From: Cereibacter johrii
GTDB lineage: Bacteria > Pseudomonadota > Alphaproteobacteria > Rhodobacterales > Rhodobacteraceae
Assembly: GCF_001720585.1 (NCBI RefSeq)
Contig: NZ_MABH01000133.1
Location: 1 to 64,000 of the forward strand
DNA: 64,000 nt
Reading direction: 5' to 3'
Shown here: piece after piece, positions 1 to 8,104 of the stretch
Numbering within the stretch: the stretch's first letter is position 1
Layout: every line of letters starts with the position of its first letter
Notes under the pieces: generated by a model
Database searches by the model: none
Seen by the model: the letters and a program-made list of their open reading frames with translations, nothing else
Told to the model about the DNA's origin: nothing
Made by a program: the position numbers and the translations under genes

Positions 1-898
1 CATCGGGCCGGAACGCGCCGCGGTCCGCGCCCGTCAGGAACCTGTCCCAGTTCTGCGCCACGCGCGGGCCCATCTGCGCCAGCTCGAAATCCTCGCGCAG
101 CCGCTCGGCCGCCTCGATCAGCTCGGCCGACAGGAAGGGCCGGCCGTCCTTGTCCCGCCGCCGTGCGAGCACCGCCACCGGGCTCTCGGCCGCGTTGTAG
201 CGCACGCGCCGCGGGCCGTCCTCGTCGCGGATCTCGCGCTCGGCCCAGTCGCGATGCTGCGCGGCGAAGGGCTGCACCGCCTCGGACAGGCCCCGGCTCC
301 GGCCGCCCTCCTCGGCCTCGACGATCCGGCGCAGGGCCGCGCGCCCGGTGGCCGTGATCTCGTAGGTCGCGATCCGGCCCGGCTTGCGGCAGGCGATCCA
401 GTCCTTCAGCGCGAAGGCCTGCGCGACCGCCCGGTCGACCACCGCCATCCGCGCCGTGCCCCCGTCGGGCAAGGTGCGCAGGACGGCGGCCTTCTCCATG
501 TCCGGGGCCACCGCGAGCAGGGTCTGCGGCTCGGCCAGCCGCCTGAGGATGCGGCGCGCCTCGCGCGTGATGGTGGTCTCGTCGAGCGAGGCCGGCCGGA
601 GGGAGGAAGAGGCGTCGGGGCGGATCGGGGCCGTCATGTCGGATCTGTCCTTTCTGGCTGGGATGGGTCCGCGCCCCTGAGACCGTCCGAAGGCTGCCAG
701 CGCCTCGTCCACCAGAGGATCGTCGCGTCGGCTCTCGCAGCGGCGCACATGGCGCATCACCGTCGAGGCATGGCACCCCTCGCGGCGGGCGAGCGCCCGA
801 AGCGAGAGACCTTCCTCCGTGTGATCGAGGTAGAGCCGAACGGCCTCGGGCAGCCAAGCAGGAAAGGTCGAGGACAAGCGCAGGTCGGTGTGCATCAT
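1..898 (-). CDS. DUF6456 helix-turn-helix protein (partial, C-terminus beyond window)
   Basis: Read on the minus strand from the ATG at 898, this frame stays open to the window edge, so the C-terminus is missing. About 299 residues are visible. The N-terminal 50 residues (LSLRALARREGCHASTVMRH) look like a helix-turn-helix. The distal part contains LREDFELAQMGPRVAQNWDR, which I recognise as the DUF6456 signature of Rhodobacterales. A second ATG follows directly at 895. The DNA-binding role is inferred from the HTH-like segment; no target is known. It is divergent from the DUF6477 gene at 1112, and the two families are commonly neighbours in this order. High GC3 throughout supports coding. Confidence 0.8.
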   Translation of the reverse strand, partial: MMHTDLRLSSTFPAWLPEAVRLYLDHTEEGLSLRALARREGCHASTVMRHVRRCESRRDDPLVDEALAAFGRSQGRGPIPARKDRSDMTAPIRPDASSSLRPASLDETTITREARRILRRLAEPQTLLAVAPDMEKAAVLRTLPDGGTARMAVVDRAVAQAFALKDWIACRKPGRIATYEITATGRAALRRIVEAEEGGRSRGLSEAVQPFAAQHRDWAEREIRDEDGPRRVRYNAAESPVAVLARRRDKDGRPFLSAELIEAAERLREDFELAQMGPRVAQNWDRFLTGADRGAFRPD

Positions 899-992
899 TC
901 CATCCCGTGGCCCCCGCGAGAGGGCGTTGTCCGGCGTTGGACGTTTGCAACCGTCAGGGGCATTGGTTACCTGTTCGTTAATAACTGCGGTG

Positions 993-1022
993 TTGTTGAT
1001 AATTCTTTCTAATTCCTAAACA
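993..1022 (+). promoter_or_regulatory. Possible sigma-70-type promoter of the DUF6477 gene
   Basis: An unusually AT-rich island (about 955-1022) lies between the divergent DUF6456 and DUF6477 genes. It contains TTGTTG at 993-998 and TAAACA at 1017-1022 with an 18-base spacer, about 90 bases before the ATG at 1112. This is a pattern match only. Confidence 0.35.
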
Positions 1023-1111
1023 TTCGAGAAACCTCCGCGCGGTGGAAGGCGCGCGCGCGCAACGCAGGGTTGCAGGGGTCACTCTGTTTCGCCACGACAG
1101 AGGAGACAGCC

Positions 1112-1486
1112 ATGACCGACATGCACGGCCTCCTGACCGAGATCCGACGCCCCCGGCTGCTCATGCGGGCGGCCCGGCTGGGGCTGGCCGACTACCGGCG
1201 CGAGCGGGATCTGCGCCGTCTCGTGCCGGATCCGGAGCCGGGCCGGGCCGTCGCGGCGCTGCTCGCGGAGGAGCGCGACCTCGAACGGCGGCGGCGGGCG
1301 GGGGAGGCCACCTACTCGGTCGCGCATCATGTGGAAGTGCTGATCGCCCTCATCGCGGAGGCGCGTCTGGCCCCGCCGGCGGTCTGTCCGCTCGCGCGCG
1401 GCGCAGGTGGTATGGGCCGTCTGGCGGAGGCATCGCCCGCTCCGGAAAACGACTGCGCGGGAGGATCGGGAGCGTCCCCGTCCTGA
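1112..1486 (+). CDS. DUF6477 family protein
   Basis: This encodes 124 residues from the ATG at 1112, preceded by a GAGGAG ribosome binding site. The segment RRPRLLMRAARLGLADYRRE near the N-terminus and YSVAHHVEVLIALIAEARL near residue 85 are typical of the small Rhodobacterales DUF6477 proteins, whose function is unknown. The last ~35 residues (after EARL) lose GC3 bias, while the reading frame offset by one base keeps it (see findings), so the native C-terminus may be altered. It is divergent from the DUF6456 gene. Confidence 0.75.
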   Translation: MTDMHGLLTEIRRPRLLMRAARLGLADYRRERDLRRLVPDPEPGRAVAALLAEERDLERRRRAGEATYSVAHHVEVLIALIAEARLAPPAVCPLARGAGGMGRLAEASPAPENDCAGGSGASPS

Positions 1487-1555
1487 CCCGTGGCGGACCG
1501 CTCAGGCCAAGGAGGTAAGGCCGCGCCGCTCGCCTTTGGGGAGTGCCATGGCAAA

Positions 1556-1581
1556 GGGCGCGGCCCTGTCGGACCGCGCCC
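1556..1581 (-). terminator. Hairpin terminator after the MttB-family gene
   Basis: An 8-bp perfect stem (GGGCGCGG/CCGCGCCC) with a 10-base loop lies 22 bases downstream of the stop of the minus-strand methyltransferase. It is followed on that strand by TTTG. It also lies in the convergent space after the DUF6477 gene. Confidence 0.55.
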
Positions 1582-1603
1582 CCCGGGCAGGCGGAAGATG
1601 CCG

Positions 1604-3145
1604 TCAGATGAAGGCGTCGGGCATCGACTCCTTCTTGCGGGCGACATAGTCCGCCAGCGCCTCGGCCACGCCCTCATCGAGCGCGGGCTGCTGGTAATCG
1701 CCCAGAAGCTTCTTCACCCGTGCGGTGGCGAGCGTCTCGGTGTCGCGCGCGCCCTCTTCTTCCCAGGTCTCGAAGGGCTTGTAATCGAACAGGTCCGAGC
1801 GCCAGAAGGCGGACTTGAAGTTCGCCTGCGTGTGGGCGCAGCCGAGATAGTGGCCGCCGGGGCCTACCTCGCGGATCGCATCCATCCCCTGCCCGTTCTC
1901 GTCCACCGCCACGCCCTGCGCGAGATGGTGTAGCGTGCCGAGCTGGTCGGCATCCATCACGAACTTCTCGTAGGAGGAGACGAGGCCGCCTTCCAGCCAG
2001 CCGCAGGCGTGCAGCATGAAGTTCACGCCCGAGAGCAGCGCCATGTTCAGCGAGTTCGCGGTCTCGTAGGCGGCCTGCGCATCGGGCAGCTTCGAGCCGC
2101 AGAAGGCCCCGCCCGAGCGGTAGGGCAGCCCCAGACGACGGGCCAGCTGGCCTGCGCCGTAGGTGATGTGCGAGGCTTCGGGCGTGCCGAAGGTGGGCGC
2201 GCCGGAGTTCATGTCGATCGAGGTCACGAAGGCGCCGAAGATCACCGGCGCGCCGGGACGGATCAGCTGGCTGTAGGCCACGCCCGCCAGCACCTCGGCC
2301 AGCACCTGCGTCAGCGTCCCCGCCACCGTCACCGGCGCCATCGCACCGCCCACGATGAAGGGCGACACGATGGCCGCCTGATTGGCCGCGGCATAGACCT
2401 CGAGCGCGCCCATCATCGTCGCATCGAAGGTGAGCGGCGAGTTGATGTTCACGAGCGAGGTCATCACCGTGTTCCGGTCGACGAAATCGGCGCCGAACAG
2501 GAGTTTCGCCATCTCGACCGAATCCTCGGCCCGCGACGGTTCGGTGACCGAGCCCATGAAGGGCTTGTCGCTGAGCGTCATGTGGGCGTGGAGCATGTCG
2601 AGGTGGCGCTTGTTCACCGGCACGTCGGTCGGCTCGCAGACGGTGCCGCCCGAGTGGTGCAGCCATTTCGACATGTAGCCGAGCTTCACGAAGTTGCGGA
2701 AATCCTGCATCGTGGCATAGCGGCGTCCGCCCTCGCGGTCGCGCACGAAGGGCGGCCCGTAGACCGGCGCCAGCACGAGGTTCTTCCCGCCGATCTCGAC
2801 ATTGCGCTCGGCGTTGCGGGCATGTTGCGTGAAGCTGGAGGGCGCGGTGGCGCAGAGCTTGCGGGCGAGCCCGCGCGGGATATGCACCCGCTCGCCGCGC
2901 ACGTCGGCCCCGGCGTCCCGCCAGCGTTGCAGGGCGGCCGGATTCTCGAGGAAGTTGACGCCGATTTCTTCGAGGACCGTCTCGGCGTTCCATTCGATGA
3001 TCTGGAGCGCTTCCTCGTTCAGGATCTCGAAGTTCGGGATGTTGCGGGTGATGAACTTCGCCGTGTCCATCCGGACCGCGGTGCGTTCCGCCCGCCGCGC
3101 CGAGCCGCCGCCGCCCCGCGCCCTGCGTGCCGTGACCTCGTTCAT
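1604..3145 (-). CDS. Trimethylamine methyltransferase (MttB) family protein, non-pyrrolysine type
   Basis: 513 residues, close to full length for the MttB superfamily. Regions such as FGTPEASHITYGAGQLARRLGLPYRSGG and NFMLHACGWLEGGLVSSYEKFVMD belong to the MttB TIM barrel. There is no in-frame amber codon, so this is not the pyrrolysine-containing trimethylamine enzyme. Characterised non-Pyl members demethylate quaternary amines such as glycine betaine onto a corrinoid protein; the substrate here cannot be told. The start is chosen because GGAGG lies 7 bases upstream; an out-of-frame ATG precedes it, and MDTAKF at residue 26 is an alternative. No corrinoid protein (MtbC-like) or reactivase gene is in the window, so it appears alone. 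Confidence 0.85.
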   Translation of the reverse strand: MNEVTARRARGGGGSARRAERTAVRMDTAKFITRNIPNFEILNEEALQIIEWNAETVLEEIGVNFLENPAALQRWRDAGADVRGERVHIPRGLARKLCATAPSSFTQHARNAERNVEIGGKNLVLAPVYGPPFVRDREGGRRYATMQDFRNFVKLGYMSKWLHHSGGTVCEPTDVPVNKRHLDMLHAHMTLSDKPFMGSVTEPSRAEDSVEMAKLLFGADFVDRNTVMTSLVNINSPLTFDATMMGALEVYAAANQAAIVSPFIVGGAMAPVTVAGTLTQVLAEVLAGVAYSQLIRPGAPVIFGAFVTSIDMNSGAPTFGTPEASHITYGAGQLARRLGLPYRSGGAFCGSKLPDAQAAYETANSLNMALLSGVNFMLHACGWLEGGLVSSYEKFVMDADQLGTLHHLAQGVAVDENGQGMDAIREVGPGGHYLGCAHTQANFKSAFWRSDLFDYKPFETWEEEGARDTETLATARVKKLLGDYQQPALDEGVAEALADYVARKKESMPDAFI

Positions 3146-3260
3146 CGCTCATCCTCCAAAGCCGGCTGCCGTCTGCCGCCCTTATGGCGTGTTTCGATGA
3201 AGGTCCCGTCACCGTTTCCGGCGCTTGCCGACGGAAAACGACATGCGCCGGAGTTGGCTC

Positions 3261-3866
3261 TCAGCGGGCCTGCGCCCGCGCCCAGGCCACCGCCTCGCCG
3301 AGCGCCTGCGTGACCGCGGTGTCGAAGGCCACCACCACATCGCCCGTGCTGTCCGAGGCGGCCGGAGCCTGCGCCTCGATGCGCCGCGTCGAGGCGACCG
3401 AGCGGTCGGATTCGCGGATCAGCGTCAGCACCATCGAGACGTGCACGGTGGGCGTCTGACCCGGCGGCACCTCGGCCTGGAAGTCGCGCAGTTCGGTCAT
3501 GAGCGTGTAATCGGGCACGAGGCCCGCCGCCTCGCGCGCGACAAGCCGGAAGCCGCCGCCGTTCTGCAGGGAGCCCACGAGCAGCGTCTGCAGCAGCGCC
3601 GGCGCCGGATCGGACCAGCGCGCATCGGGCAGATAGAGCGCCTGCACCCGCGACGGCTTGATGAGGATGCGGTCGGTGGCGAGCGCCCCGCCGGCGGTGG
3701 CCGTCTCCACCACGATGTGGCGCGAGCCGCCGCCGCCCGTGCCGGGAAGCGGCGACAGGGTGTAGGTGTCGAGTTGCTCGGAGGCACGCGACAGGGACGA
3801 GACGGCGCCGCAGCCCGAGAGCGCGAGGGCCGCGAGAAGGAGCGTCAATCGGGTCAGGGCTCGCAT
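3261..3866 (-). CDS. ABC-type transport auxiliary lipoprotein (PqiC-like)
   Basis: 201 residues. The N-terminus is a lipoprotein signal with lipobox LSGC (Cys19), so it is predicted to be an outer-membrane or periplasmic lipoprotein. The body (YTLSPLPG..., then RILIKPSRVQALYLPDARWSDPAP) fits the ABC-type transport auxiliary family related to PqiC. It is the last gene of the mlaE-mlaF-mlaD operon and probably works with that lipid transporter. The ATG at 3866 has AGGAG six bases upstream. An in-frame ATG at 3872 overlaps the mlaD stop (ATGA) but leaves no spacing for that site. Confidence 0.85.
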   Translation of the reverse strand: MRALTRLTLLLAALALSGCGAVSSLSRASEQLDTYTLSPLPGTGGGGSRHIVVETATAGGALATDRILIKPSRVQALYLPDARWSDPAPALLQTLLVGSLQNGGGFRLVAREAAGLVPDYTLMTELRDFQAEVPPGQTPTVHVSMVLTLIRESDRSVASTRRIEAQAPAASDSTGDVVVAFDTAVTQALGEAVAWARAQAR

Positions 3867-3868
3867 CG

Positions 3869-4834
3869 TCATCTCCTGTAGGACGGTGTCTGGTTGCCGA
3901 GGAAGAACCGCGCCGGATCGCGCGAGATCTGCGCGATCAGCGCATTGAGGTTCGTGACCGTGCGCCGGGTCTCGGCCGCGAGCGTCGCATATTGCGGCAG
4001 GCCGTTGTCGGCGAAGTTGCGGATGCCCGCGACCGACCGCTCGATGCCCGACACCGCGCTGCGGATCTGGGCGATCATCGGCGGCACGTCCCGCTCGACG
4101 ATGCGGTTCACAGTCTCGAACGTGTCGCGGGCCGAGGCCGCAGCACCCTTGCCCTCTTCGAGCGCGGTCTCGAGGCTGGCCAGCGCCACATCGGCCCGGT
4201 CCGCCATCGCATCGAGCCGCGCGGTGAAATCGTTCAGCCGCGAGGTGGCCTCGGCCGCGTCGCGGGTGATGGCCGCGATGTTCTGCACCGAGGCATCGGC
4301 GTTGGTCAGGATGCTCTCGACCGCGGCGCGGTTCTCGGGGCCCGTGAAGGTCTGGATATCCTTCAGGAGCGAGATCGCCTCGGCGAGCAGCGTCGGCGCG
4401 TCGGCCGTCAGCGCCTGAACGGCCGACCGCTCGGACGGGATCACCGGGGGCCACTGGTCACCCTCGGCCGTCAGCGGCTCGGGCGCGGCACCGCCCGAGA
4501 GCGAGACGTAGGAGACGCCCGTGACACCCTGAGAGGCCACCTGCGCCTTGGTGTCGGTCCGCACCGGCGTGGTGGCGGCCAGCTGGATGCGCACCCGGAC
4601 GAGCGAGGGATCCTCGGGATCGACCGCGATGGTGAGCACCTCGCCCACGTCCACGCCGTTGTAGCGCACCGGGCTTGCCCGGCCGAGACCCTCGACGCTG
4701 GTGAACAGGATGTCATATTCCGCATAGGTCCGGTCGAGCTGGACCTTGGCGAGCCAGAGCAGGAACCCGAGCGTGGCGAGGATGCTCGCAAGCGTGAAGA
4801 TCCCGATCAGCACATAGCGGGCGCGCGTTTCCAT
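3869..4834 (-). CDS. mlaD: MlaD-family substrate-binding protein of lipid ABC transporter
   Basis: 321 residues from the ATG at 4834, which has GGAGG upstream and lies 4 bases after the mlaF stop. One N-terminal membrane helix (YVLIGIFTLASILATLGFLLWL) is followed by an MCE domain (FTSVEGLGRASPVRYNGVDVG) and a long helical C-terminal region. Known MlaD proteins are inner-membrane anchored hexamers that carry phospholipid across the periplasm. The extended coiled C-terminus of ~200 residues is typical of alphaproteobacterial versions. A longer frame (to 4867) adds an Arg-rich leader without its own site, so I reject it. Confidence 0.9.
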   Translation of the reverse strand: METRARYVLIGIFTLASILATLGFLLWLAKVQLDRTYAEYDILFTSVEGLGRASPVRYNGVDVGEVLTIAVDPEDPSLVRVRIQLAATTPVRTDTKAQVASQGVTGVSYVSLSGGAAPEPLTAEGDQWPPVIPSERSAVQALTADAPTLLAEAISLLKDIQTFTGPENRAAVESILTNADASVQNIAAITRDAAEATSRLNDFTARLDAMADRADVALASLETALEEGKGAAASARDTFETVNRIVERDVPPMIAQIRSAVSGIERSVAGIRNFADNGLPQYATLAAETRRTVTNLNALIAQISRDPARFFLGNQTPSYRR

Positions 4835-4838
4835 GGGT

Positions 4839-5612
4839 TCAGCCCTCCGCCGCCAGAAGCGCCGCATGGGCGCGCGGACCGTGGAAATATTCGCGGACCC
4901 ACGGGTGATCCACCTCCATCAGCTCGCGGATGGTTCCCGTCACCAGAACTTTCCTTTCGGCCAGAACCGCAATGCGGTCGCAGGTTGCATGGAGCGTATC
5001 GAGATCGTGCGTCACGAGGAACACGGTCAGCCCCAGAGATGTCTGCAGGTTGCGGATCAGCGCATCGAACTCGGAGGCGCCGATCGGATCGAGACCCGCC
5101 GTCGGCTCGTCGAGGAACACGATGTCGGGGTCGAGCGCAAGCGCCCGCGCAAGCCCTGCCCGCTTGCGCATGCCCCCCGAGAGCTCGGACGGATAGAGGC
5201 TGCGCGCCTTGGGCGGCAGACCCACCATGGCGATCTTGAGATCGGCCAGTGCCGCGCGCGTCTCGGGATCGAGCCCCGTGCGCTCGCGCATCGGGGCCTC
5301 GACATTCTCGCGCACCGTGAGCGAGGAGAAAAGCGCACCGTCCTGGAACATCACGCCCCAGCGGTTCTCGACCTTGGCCATCTCGGCCTTCGACGCCGTT
5401 CGCACATCGGTGCCGAAGACCTTGACGCTGCCCGCCCGCGGCGCCTGAAGCCCCACGATCGAGCGCAGGAGCACCGATTTGCCGGTGCCGGATCCGCCCA
5501 CGATGCCCAGCACCTCGCCGCGATGGATGTCGAGATCCAGATCCTCGTGGATCACGTTCGGCCCGAACTGGTTCTTCAGCCCCCGGACCTCGATCAGAAC
5601 CTCTTTCGGCAT
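4839..5612 (-). CDS. mlaF: Lipid-transport ABC ATPase
   Basis: 257 residues. Walker A GGSGTGKS at 39-46, signature LSGGMRKRAGLARAL, Walker B IVFLDEPTAGLD and the H-loop THD are all present. The LSGGM form of the signature is usual in MlaF/Ttg2A ATPases. The start codon overlaps the mlaE stop (ATGA), which suggests translational coupling. It energises the MlaE permease in retrograde or anterograde phospholipid transport. Confidence 0.93.
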   Translation of the reverse strand: MPKEVLIEVRGLKNQFGPNVIHEDLDLDIHRGEVLGIVGGSGTGKSVLLRSIVGLQAPRAGSVKVFGTDVRTASKAEMAKVENRWGVMFQDGALFSSLTVRENVEAPMRERTGLDPETRAALADLKIAMVGLPPKARSLYPSELSGGMRKRAGLARALALDPDIVFLDEPTAGLDPIGASEFDALIRNLQTSLGLTVFLVTHDLDTLHATCDRIAVLAERKVLVTGTIRELMEVDHPWVREYFHGPRAHAALLAAEG

Positions 5613-6712
5613 CAGAGCCCCCAGACCGCGAAGAAGATCGAGAAGAACGCATCGACCACGATGACCAGGAAGATGGCCTGCACGACCGAGCGCGACGTGT
5701 GGCTGCCGAGCGATTCGGCATTGCCCGAGACCTGCATCCCCTGATGGCAGCCGATGACCGCGATGATGACGGCGAAGAAGGGCGCCTTGACCAGCCCGAT
5801 GATCGCATGGGTGACATCGGTATTGGCCAGAAGCTGGGTGCGGAACATGCCCGGCGTGATGCCGAGATCGATCCAGGCCATCAGCCCCCCGCCCAAGAGG
5901 CCCGCGAGCGAGGCGATGAAGCCGAGCGCGGGCAGCAGAAGGACCAGCGCGATCAGCCGCGGCAGCACCAGCCGGTCGATCGGATCGAGACCCAGGACGC
6001 GCATCGCGTCGATCTCCTCGCGCATCTTCATCGAGCCGATGGCGGCGGTGAAGGCCGAGGCGGACCGTCCCGCCACGATGATCGCGGTCAGCAGGATGCC
6101 CAGTTCGCGCAGGATCGAGATGGCCACGAGATCGACCACATAGACTTCCGCGCCGAAGGGCTTGAGCTGCGTCGAGCCCTGAAAGGCCAGCACGATGCCG
6201 ATCAGGAACCCCATGAGCGAGACGATGGGCACCGCATTCCATCCCGCCTCCTGCATGTGATGGACGAGCGGCGTCAGCTTGAGCCGCGTCGGATGCAGGA
6301 CGAGCGCGCCGAGATGGGCCACCACCTCGCCGAAGAAGCCGACGGAGGTCAGGCTTCCGCGCAGGCCCTGCGCCACCTCCTGACCGAGGTTGGCGAGCCC
6401 GTCGTCCGGCCGCCCCGGGATCGTGCGCCGCCGCCGCTCGGGCTCGGGCATGGCCGCCGCGACCGTCTCGAGGAGATGGCGGTGCGACTCGCTCAGATTG
6501 ACGATCTCGAGCGCATGCCCCGTGGCCTCGGCGCGCTTCTGCGCCTGCAGGAGAGCCCAGGCCCCCGCCGTGTCGAGAGCCTCCACCGCGGCCATGTCGA
6601 TCTGTCCCCCGGCCTCGGCCGCGCCGAGGCTGCGCTGCGTCTCGGGGAGCGTCTCGATGGTCAGCCGTCCGCGCAGGGACACGGAAGACGGGGTCGGTCG
6701 ATCTGAAACCAA
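5612..6712 (-). CDS. mlaE: STAS-domain-fused MlaE-type permease
   Basis: About 366 residues if translation begins at the TTG at 6712. The N-terminal ~110 residues look like a STAS domain (LRGRLTIETLPETQ..., ALEIVNLSESHRHLL). The remainder is the MlaE permease with its hallmark LRELGILLTAIIVAGRSASAF and five to six membrane segments. The frame stays open to 6982, but that extension is Arg/Gly-rich and unlike protein. No ATG with a good binding site exists between 6713 and the conserved region, so the exact start is uncertain. It is first in a four-gene operon. Confidence 0.85.
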   Translation of the reverse strand: MVSDRPTPSSVSLRGRLTIETLPETQRSLGAAEAGGQIDMAAVEALDTAGAWALLQAQKRAEATGHALEIVNLSESHRHLLETVAAAMPEPERRRRTIPGRPDDGLANLGQEVAQGLRGSLTSVGFFGEVVAHLGALVLHPTRLKLTPLVHHMQEAGWNAVPIVSLMGFLIGIVLAFQGSTQLKPFGAEVYVVDLVAISILRELGILLTAIIVAGRSASAFTAAIGSMKMREEIDAMRVLGLDPIDRLVLPRLIALVLLLPALGFIASLAGLLGGGLMAWIDLGITPGMFRTQLLANTDVTHAIIGLVKAPFFAVIIAVIGCHQGMQVSGNAESLGSHTSRSVVQAIFLVIVVDAFFSIFFAVWGL

Positions 6713-7195
6713 TGCCTGCAGCCCTGTTCCGCCGCGCCCTCGACTTGCACGGACCGGACGATCGCCCCGCCCGCGCGATGGAACGCCGCGCCCTTCGTTC
6801 CTGTTCCATGGCCGGATCCCGGTCCGGCCCCTGCTCTCGTCCCGCCGCATCCCGGCCGCCGCAGCCGGCGCGCTTCTTCTCATGGAGGGCGGGTGGCGCA
6901 ATTCTCCAGACGTGGCCCCGACATGCAAGCCCTTCCCGGATCCGGGCCCCCGAAGCGGGCGCGGCCGCGCTCTTTCCGCCACGCGCGGAGAGGCCCCTGG
7001 CGAAGCGGACCCTCCATCGCGCGGCGGACGCAGCGCGGGCCGACCCCGCCTCTCGCTTCCGCGGCGGCGACAGGTTCCTTTCAGCTTCGCCCTGTAGCCC
7101 CTCGCTTACGGACGCCGGACAAGCCGCGGGATCGACCCCGGATCCGGCCGTTCCGTCCCTCGGCCCATCCGGACCTCGCCCAGAAAGGAGCCGAC
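6713..7195. other. Intergenic region, no gene recognised
   Basis: This 480-base stretch separates the divergent mlaE operon and the 40-residue peptide gene. Its open frames are Arg- and Pro-rich with no family features. It should contain both promoters, but I see no clear -35/-10 pair. Confidence 0.5.
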
Positions 7196-7318
7196 ATGCG
7201 CAAGATCCTGCTCCTCGCTCCCGCCCTGATGATCGCCGCCCCGGCGCTCGCCTCCGACATCTACCATGCGCCGGCCGACCGTCACCCGCGCGGCGACGTC
7301 TCTACATACCAATCGTAA
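7196..7318 (+). CDS. 40-residue exported peptide of unknown function
   Basis: An AAGGAG site sits 5-6 bases before the ATG. The protein has a classical signal peptide (MRKILLLAPALMIAAPALAS) with an ALA-S cleavage site after residue 19, leaving a mature peptide of ~21 residues (starting SDIYHAPADRHPRG). I do not recognise a family. The good binding site and signal peptide argue that it is translated. It ends about 180 bases before the convergent tRNA-Val. Confidence 0.6.
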   Translation: MRKILLLAPALMIAAPALASDIYHAPADRHPRGDVSTYQS

Positions 7319-7457
7319 CGCACTGCATGACTGTCTTGGGCCCGCTCCGGCTCAGAGGGAGCGAGGCGGAGGCCGGATCGCGGTTCGGTCGCCCCGCCAC
7401 AGGCGGCCCGCTCGGCACCTTTCGGGACAAGCAGACCCGATCTCAGAGGATGAAAAT

Positions 7458-7491
7458 GCAAGATCCGCGGCCGTTGGGCCGCGGATCTTGC
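7458..7491 (-). terminator. Terminator of tRNA-Val
   Basis: A perfect 15-bp stem (arm GCAAGATCCGCGGCC) with a 4-base loop, followed on the minus strand by ATTTTC. It lies 9 bases beyond the 3' CCA of the tRNA. The long stem and T-run make it one of the clearest intrinsic terminators in the window. Confidence 0.85.
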
Positions 7492-7499
7492 GAGAAGGA

Positions 7500-7574
7500 T
7501 GGTGGGCGATAACGGATTTGAACCGCTGACATCTTCGATGTGAACGAAGCGCTCTACCGCTGAGCTAATCGCCC
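7500..7574 (-). tRNA. tRNA-Val (anticodon CAC)
   Basis: The minus strand folds as a cloverleaf. The acceptor stem is GGGCGAT/ATCGCCC, the D-arm includes GCTCAGCGGTAGAGC, the anticodon stem is CTTCG/CGAAG with loop TTCACAT (anticodon CAC, reading GUG), and the T-arm is AGCGG-TTCAAAT-CCGTT. The discriminator is A and the CCA end is encoded. Confidence 0.95.
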
Positions 7575-7829
7575 GATGGCGCGGGTATTACCGTCACTTT
7601 CAGACCTCCGCAAGAGGCTCCGGCGATTCTTTTTGCACCCGGGAAGAGCTTTCTCATCCGGTGTTTGCTGGGCCCGCCTCAGCCTGAGGATCGGCCGGAA
7701 GGAACGCCACCCTCCTGCCCTCGAAGCATCTGCGGCTGATCCGACCGCGGGGCCTCGACCACCTTCCGCTGCAGGCTCGTTGGCGGCACGTCTCGCGCCT
7801 GAAGCCCGGTGCGCCGGGCACCTCGCAAG

Positions 7830-8086
7830 CCTCGAAGGAAAGAGGCACGGCCCTTCGCCGGGCCCCAACGGACAGGGATACGGCCTTCGCCAAACCCCGA
7901 AGGAAAGGGTGCGGCTTCGCTATGCCCCAAAGCAACGGGGTGCGGCCTTCGCCCGGCCTCAAGGGAAAGGATACCGCCTCTGCCAAACTCCGAAGGAAAA
8001 GGTGCGGCTTCTACTACGCCCCGACGGGCCGGGGGGCGGCCTTCGCCAAGCCTCAAAGCAAAGGGGCGCGGCTTTCGCCGCGCCCC
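7830..8086 (-). repeat. Tandem array of eight degenerate ~32-base terminator-like hairpins
   Basis: Eight units of 30-33 bases begin at 7830, 7863, 7895, 7925, 7957, 7988, 8019 and 8051. Each has the plus-strand pattern CCYC, an A-rich linker like GAAGGAAAG, then GG-rich DNA, GCGGC, CTTC and GCC. Each GG-GCGGC-CTTC-GCC-CCYC segment can fold as a hairpin. On the minus strand each hairpin is followed by a pyrimidine-rich TTTCCTTC-like tail. The unit next to lon is the perfect terminator annotated at 8063-8086 and the others are progressively degraded. The region from 7575 to here holds no recognisable gene. Confidence 0.75.
8063..8086 (-). terminator. Intrinsic terminator of lon
   Basis: A perfect 10-bp stem (arm GGGGCGCGGC). 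On the minus strand the loop is GAAA, a GNRA tetraloop, followed by TTTGCTTT. It begins 18 bases past the lon stop. Confidence 0.85.
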
Positions 8087-8104
8087 TCATGATCTGCAAG
8101 CGCC

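Noticed and set aside
254-1012. Plus-strand 252-residue gene at the left edge
   Set aside because: The minus strand carries a better coding frame with a recognisable DUF6456 domain over the same bases.
1604-3145. Pyrrolysine-containing trimethylamine methyltransferase
   Set aside because: There is no in-frame amber codon and no pyl genes are in the window.
5612-6982. A 456-residue version of MlaE
   Set aside because: The extra 90 N-terminal residues are Arg/Gly-rich and unlike a STAS domain; the gene more likely starts near 6712.
7830-8086. CRISPR array
   Set aside because: The ~32-base units are contiguous and degenerate with no unique spacers, and no cas genes are nearby.
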